A DNA stretch of 64,000 nt, from NCBI GenBank assembly GCA_956465555.1, contig OY101122.1, positions 445,001 to 509,000 on the forward strand, read 5' to 3'. Under the pieces are notes generated by a model. The model had not been told where the DNA came from. It did not search any database and saw only the letters and a list, made by a program, of their open reading frames with translations. Position 1 is the first letter of the stretch. Each line of letters begins with the position of its first letter. Origin of the DNA: Nitzschia sp. pyKryTriq1. Its lineage: Eukaryota > Bacillariophyta > Bacillariophyceae > Bacillariales > Bacillariaceae. Below are positions 61,727 through 64,000 of the stretch, in pieces. Position numbers and translations under genes: made by a program.

Positions 61727-64000
61727 CTAAGGTTTGTTAATCCTACTGGCCCAGGCTCCTTTGAGCCCCAGTTTCGGAGCTGCCTGCCCGCCCTTGTTAG
61801 GGCCTACTGGTGTTTGGTGAGGATCCAATCCTGGTGATCGAGTGCCATTCATGCTAGGTGGAGCGGGAAAGTCATTGAGCGACGGCCAACGCTGACCATC
61901 TATCGAAGGGTTTTTTGCTTTGGTGGGGCTTGAGCGAGCCGTCGAACGATTGATGGCTCGCTTGACCTGAGGAGAGGAATGTTGCCGCCAGTCACTAGAA
62001 GGAGACGGTGCTCCCAGATCGGCAGATTGGGGTGCTGTGGGCCGCTGTGTGGACCAAGGACTCTGCGATGGCTGGGCACGTGTCGATATGGCCGACCCAG
62101 GTGTGGTCTGTTGTTGGTGAAGTTTTGATGCCCAAGATCCTGGGGTAGGAGCTCCCCGTTGTGGCGTTGCAAACGAATTTTGAGAGTTTGCTGCCCTCCC
62201 GCTTCCTCGGCTGTCACTTCCCAAGCTCGTACTGGATGGCGCTTGTGGCTGCGATTCGCCCTCTCTGCCACCATTTTTCGTAATGTACTGCGAACTTTCG
62301 TTCTGTAGCTGTGAGGAAGACGCCATTTGGCTTTTCATTGTTGTTACCGGAATCTGTGGCTGAGGACTAGTGGGTATAGTGCTCGTGGGAACTACCGGCT
62401 CTTCTTGGATTGCTGCTGGCATAGGGTTTACAGGCTGCTTTTGTGCAAAAGTTGCAGTGTTTTGGGGGGCTCCATGAATCGCTTTTTCCTCGGGTGTTGG
62501 GTCGCCTTGCTCGGAAGGCACTGGGGACAATGTTGCGACACTTCCAGTTTCATTGTTGTCCTTCCCCTTTTTCTTTCGTTTTCGCGGTGGGCGCTTCTTC
62601 TTTTCGGGCTCGTCTAAGAGCCGCTCCACCTCGGTATTGTCCATTTTACTGGAAGCCACTTCAGAATCACTTTCTCCGTCTCCTTCGGCTTGCTCGTTCC
62701 AGTATTTTTCAACCTCGTTTTCATCACGCGTGGGCAACGAAAATTCCTCTTGAATGAAGGAGAATCCTCGAAACTTATGTGAGTCGATTCGGCGAGGCAT
62801 ATCCGACTCTGTCATTTCCCGGACGCTTCGTGGTAGCGGCATGCTTGTAAACTCGTTGTGGAAATGCCGCAAGTCGGTGTGATTATCGACCGATGAGTCG
62901 TAGGGTGGTGTCAACTCTTTTTTTTCCAGTTTGACCCAATCGAGCTTTTCAAAGAATGGGCATTGCTTTAATGCTGCCACTCCGCCAATTTCGAACATTG
63001 TGGAACGAGACGTTCCTAGGCGTGCGTCGGGATTCCGGTTGAGTAGTCCTTTGAGTAGCTTGCAGGCTGTGGCACTTGACCCTGGCGGCATTTTCACCTT
63101 TTCACTCATAATCTTCCGAAATAGCTCCTTGCTACCTTGTTTGCTTGAAAATGGTGGCAAACCCTTTAACATTTCATAAGCGATACACCCTAGACTCCAA
63201 TAATCGGCTGCCTTTCCATAGCCCTTCCTGGCCACCATTTCTGGTGCCATATACTCCATTGTTCCGCATATGGTACTGGCTCGTCCCCCCTCGCCGTCTT
63301 CTGCACTCAGCTCCTTGGCAAGGCCGAAATCTGTGAGACAAATATGCCCATCATGTCCAAGCAGAATATTTTCTGGCTTGAGGTCTCTATGTAGGATGCC
63401 TAAAGAGTGCAAATGATCCACTCCCAGAATGATTTCCCCGAGATAAAAGGCGGCATCCTTCTCCAAGAAGATTCCCTCCCTCCCCAGCCGCAAGAAGAGC
63501 TCGCCTCCCGCCAAGAAGTCCATGACAATGAATAATTTCTCGCGCGTTTGAAAACTGCAATGCATGGTGACCACAAATGGGTGTTTGACCCTTGTTAAAA
63601 TGTTGCGTTCTGCTTGAATATTTTCTATGTACCCCGCCTTGCGTTGCAGCAACCTCTTGGAGATTACCTTCATGGCGAGAATTTGCCCTGATCGTCGATT
63701 TTTCACTTGCAGGACCTTTCCAAAGGCTCCCATGCCCACCACTGTGAGGAGTTCAAAGTCCTTCGCAGTGACAAAGCGTTTCCGAGGGTCGGCCGGTGGC
63801 GTCTCTTCGAGTGGTAATTTACTGGCGGCGATTGTGGCTGCAGCGGCAGCGACCACCGCGCTGGGGTTGTCGATCACGGGTGTGTTTCCACCGGCGACTT
63901 CTGCGGCAGCTGCGAGCTGTGCGTCGGCTACTGTTTCCCCCGCAAGTGGCTGCGCGGTTCCCTTGAATGCCGAGAAGTCAGCGTCGCCTTCGTCGTCGTC
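61727..64000 (-). CDS. AGC-family protein kinase, S6K/Akt-like (5' end outside window)
   Basis: The frame is open to the window edge at 64000, so the N-terminus and any upstream exon are missing; 757 residues are visible. After an Ala-rich leader the kinase has GMGAFGKV, the Lys of AMKV, HRDLKPEN, LTDFGLAKE, and the activation loop STICGTMEYMAPE. The AGC C-tail follows, with FFEKLDWVKLEKKELTPPY and the hydrophobic motif FRGFSF (pattern FxxF[ST][FY]), the site that TOR complexes phosphorylate in S6K, Akt and SGK. A long disordered C-terminus of about 300 residues has a basic cluster (KKKRPPRKRKKKGKD) and then Ser/Pro/Gln-rich sequence. There is no PH or C2 domain in view, although one could lie in the missing part. 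The substrate is unknown. Confidence 0.9.
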   Translation of the reverse strand, partial: DDDEGDADFSAFKGTAQPLAGETVADAQLAAAAEVAGGNTPVIDNPSAVVAAAAATIAASKLPLEETPPADPRKRFVTAKDFELLTVVGMGAFGKVLQVKNRRSGQILAMKVISKRLLQRKAGYIENIQAERNILTRVKHPFVVTMHCSFQTREKLFIVMDFLAGGELFLRLGREGIFLEKDAAFYLGEIILGVDHLHSLGILHRDLKPENILLGHDGHICLTDFGLAKELSAEDGEGGRASTICGTMEYMAPEMVARKGYGKAADYWSLGCIAYEMLKGLPPFSSKQGSKELFRKIMSEKVKMPPGSSATACKLLKGLLNRNPDARLGTSRSTMFEIGGVAALKQCPFFEKLDWVKLEKKELTPPYDSSVDNHTDLRHFHNEFTSMPLPRSVREMTESDMPRRIDSHKFRGFSFIQEEFSLPTRDENEVEKYWNEQAEGDGESDSEVASSKMDNTEVERLLDEPEKKKRPPRKRKKKGKDNNETGSVATLSPVPSEQGDPTPEEKAIHGAPQNTATFAQKQPVNPMPAAIQEEPVVPTSTIPTSPQPQIPVTTMKSQMASSSQLQNESSQYITKNGGREGESQPQAPSSTSLGSDSRGSGRAANSQNSFATPQRGAPTPGSWASKLHQQQTTPGSAISTRAQPSQSPWSTQRPTAPQSADLGAPSPSSDWRQHSSPQVKRAINRSTARSSPTKAKNPSIDGQRWPSLNDFPAPPSMNGTRSPGLDPHQTPVGPNKGGQAAPKLGLKGAWASRINKP

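Overview
The window reads as nuclear DNA of a photosynthetic stramenopile, most likely a diatom. Genes are separate and on both strands. Introns are short (63-124 bp, GT-AG). One predicted protein carries the stramenopile-abundant DUF6824 domain, one methyltransferase starts with a diatom-type plastid presequence (signal peptide then SSA-W), a copia-like relic is present, and intergenic DNA is full of the palindrome GTACCGGTAC. No species is claimed. I saw no rRNA, tRNA or CRISPR array.

Layout. 1-108: tail of an unidentified protein. 342-1605 (+): class II histone-deacetylase/acetylpolyamine hydrolase, two exons. 1746-4733 (-): Tousled-like kinase, three exons. 6101-8833 (-): secreted-type single-pass membrane protein with a repeat-rich basic tail. 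11113-14100 (+): EDC4/Varicose decapping scaffold. 14395-15026: copia relic. 15740-18427 (+): hybrid histidine kinase with a cyclase-type sensor. 19749-22454 (+): Mediator MED14. 23394-27019 (+): receptor-like kinase with a Rax2/Kelch-like ectodomain. 28028-29098 (+): plastid-type family 16 methyltransferase. 29253-30470 (-) and 31565-32656 (+): head-to-head paralogues with helicase-associated domains. 33009-33440 (-): small protein with a destruction-box motif. 34574-36569 (+): GT14 glycosyltransferase. 36760-37979 (-): DUF6824 protein. 37980-40355: repeat-rich island with hairpin units and a 186-bp inverted-repeat element. 40356-52121 (+): a 3,772-residue DOCK-family exchange factor in seven exons. 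52270-54159 (-): transglutaminase-like protein. 54872-58420 (+): fused NAD(P) transhydrogenase in PntB-PntA order. 58594-60567 (-): glycerol kinase with a C-terminal membrane anchor. 61727-64000 (-): AGC kinase cut by the window end.

The genes do not form one pathway. Themes are signalling (four kinases, a Rho-family GEF), RNA and chromatin control (EDC4, MED14, TLK, HDAC-like), and redox/glycerol metabolism (transhydrogenase convergent with glycerol kinase). The least ordinary items are the Rax2-type receptor kinase, the long DOCK protein with a repeated RDLFSxWARG motif, the cyclase-type sensor on a histidine kinase, the inverted HA-domain pair, and a set of short dispersed repeats shared between distant gaps.

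Exon structures were read by eye from splice signals, reading phase and family conservation. In every spliced model the exons join to an integral number of codons.
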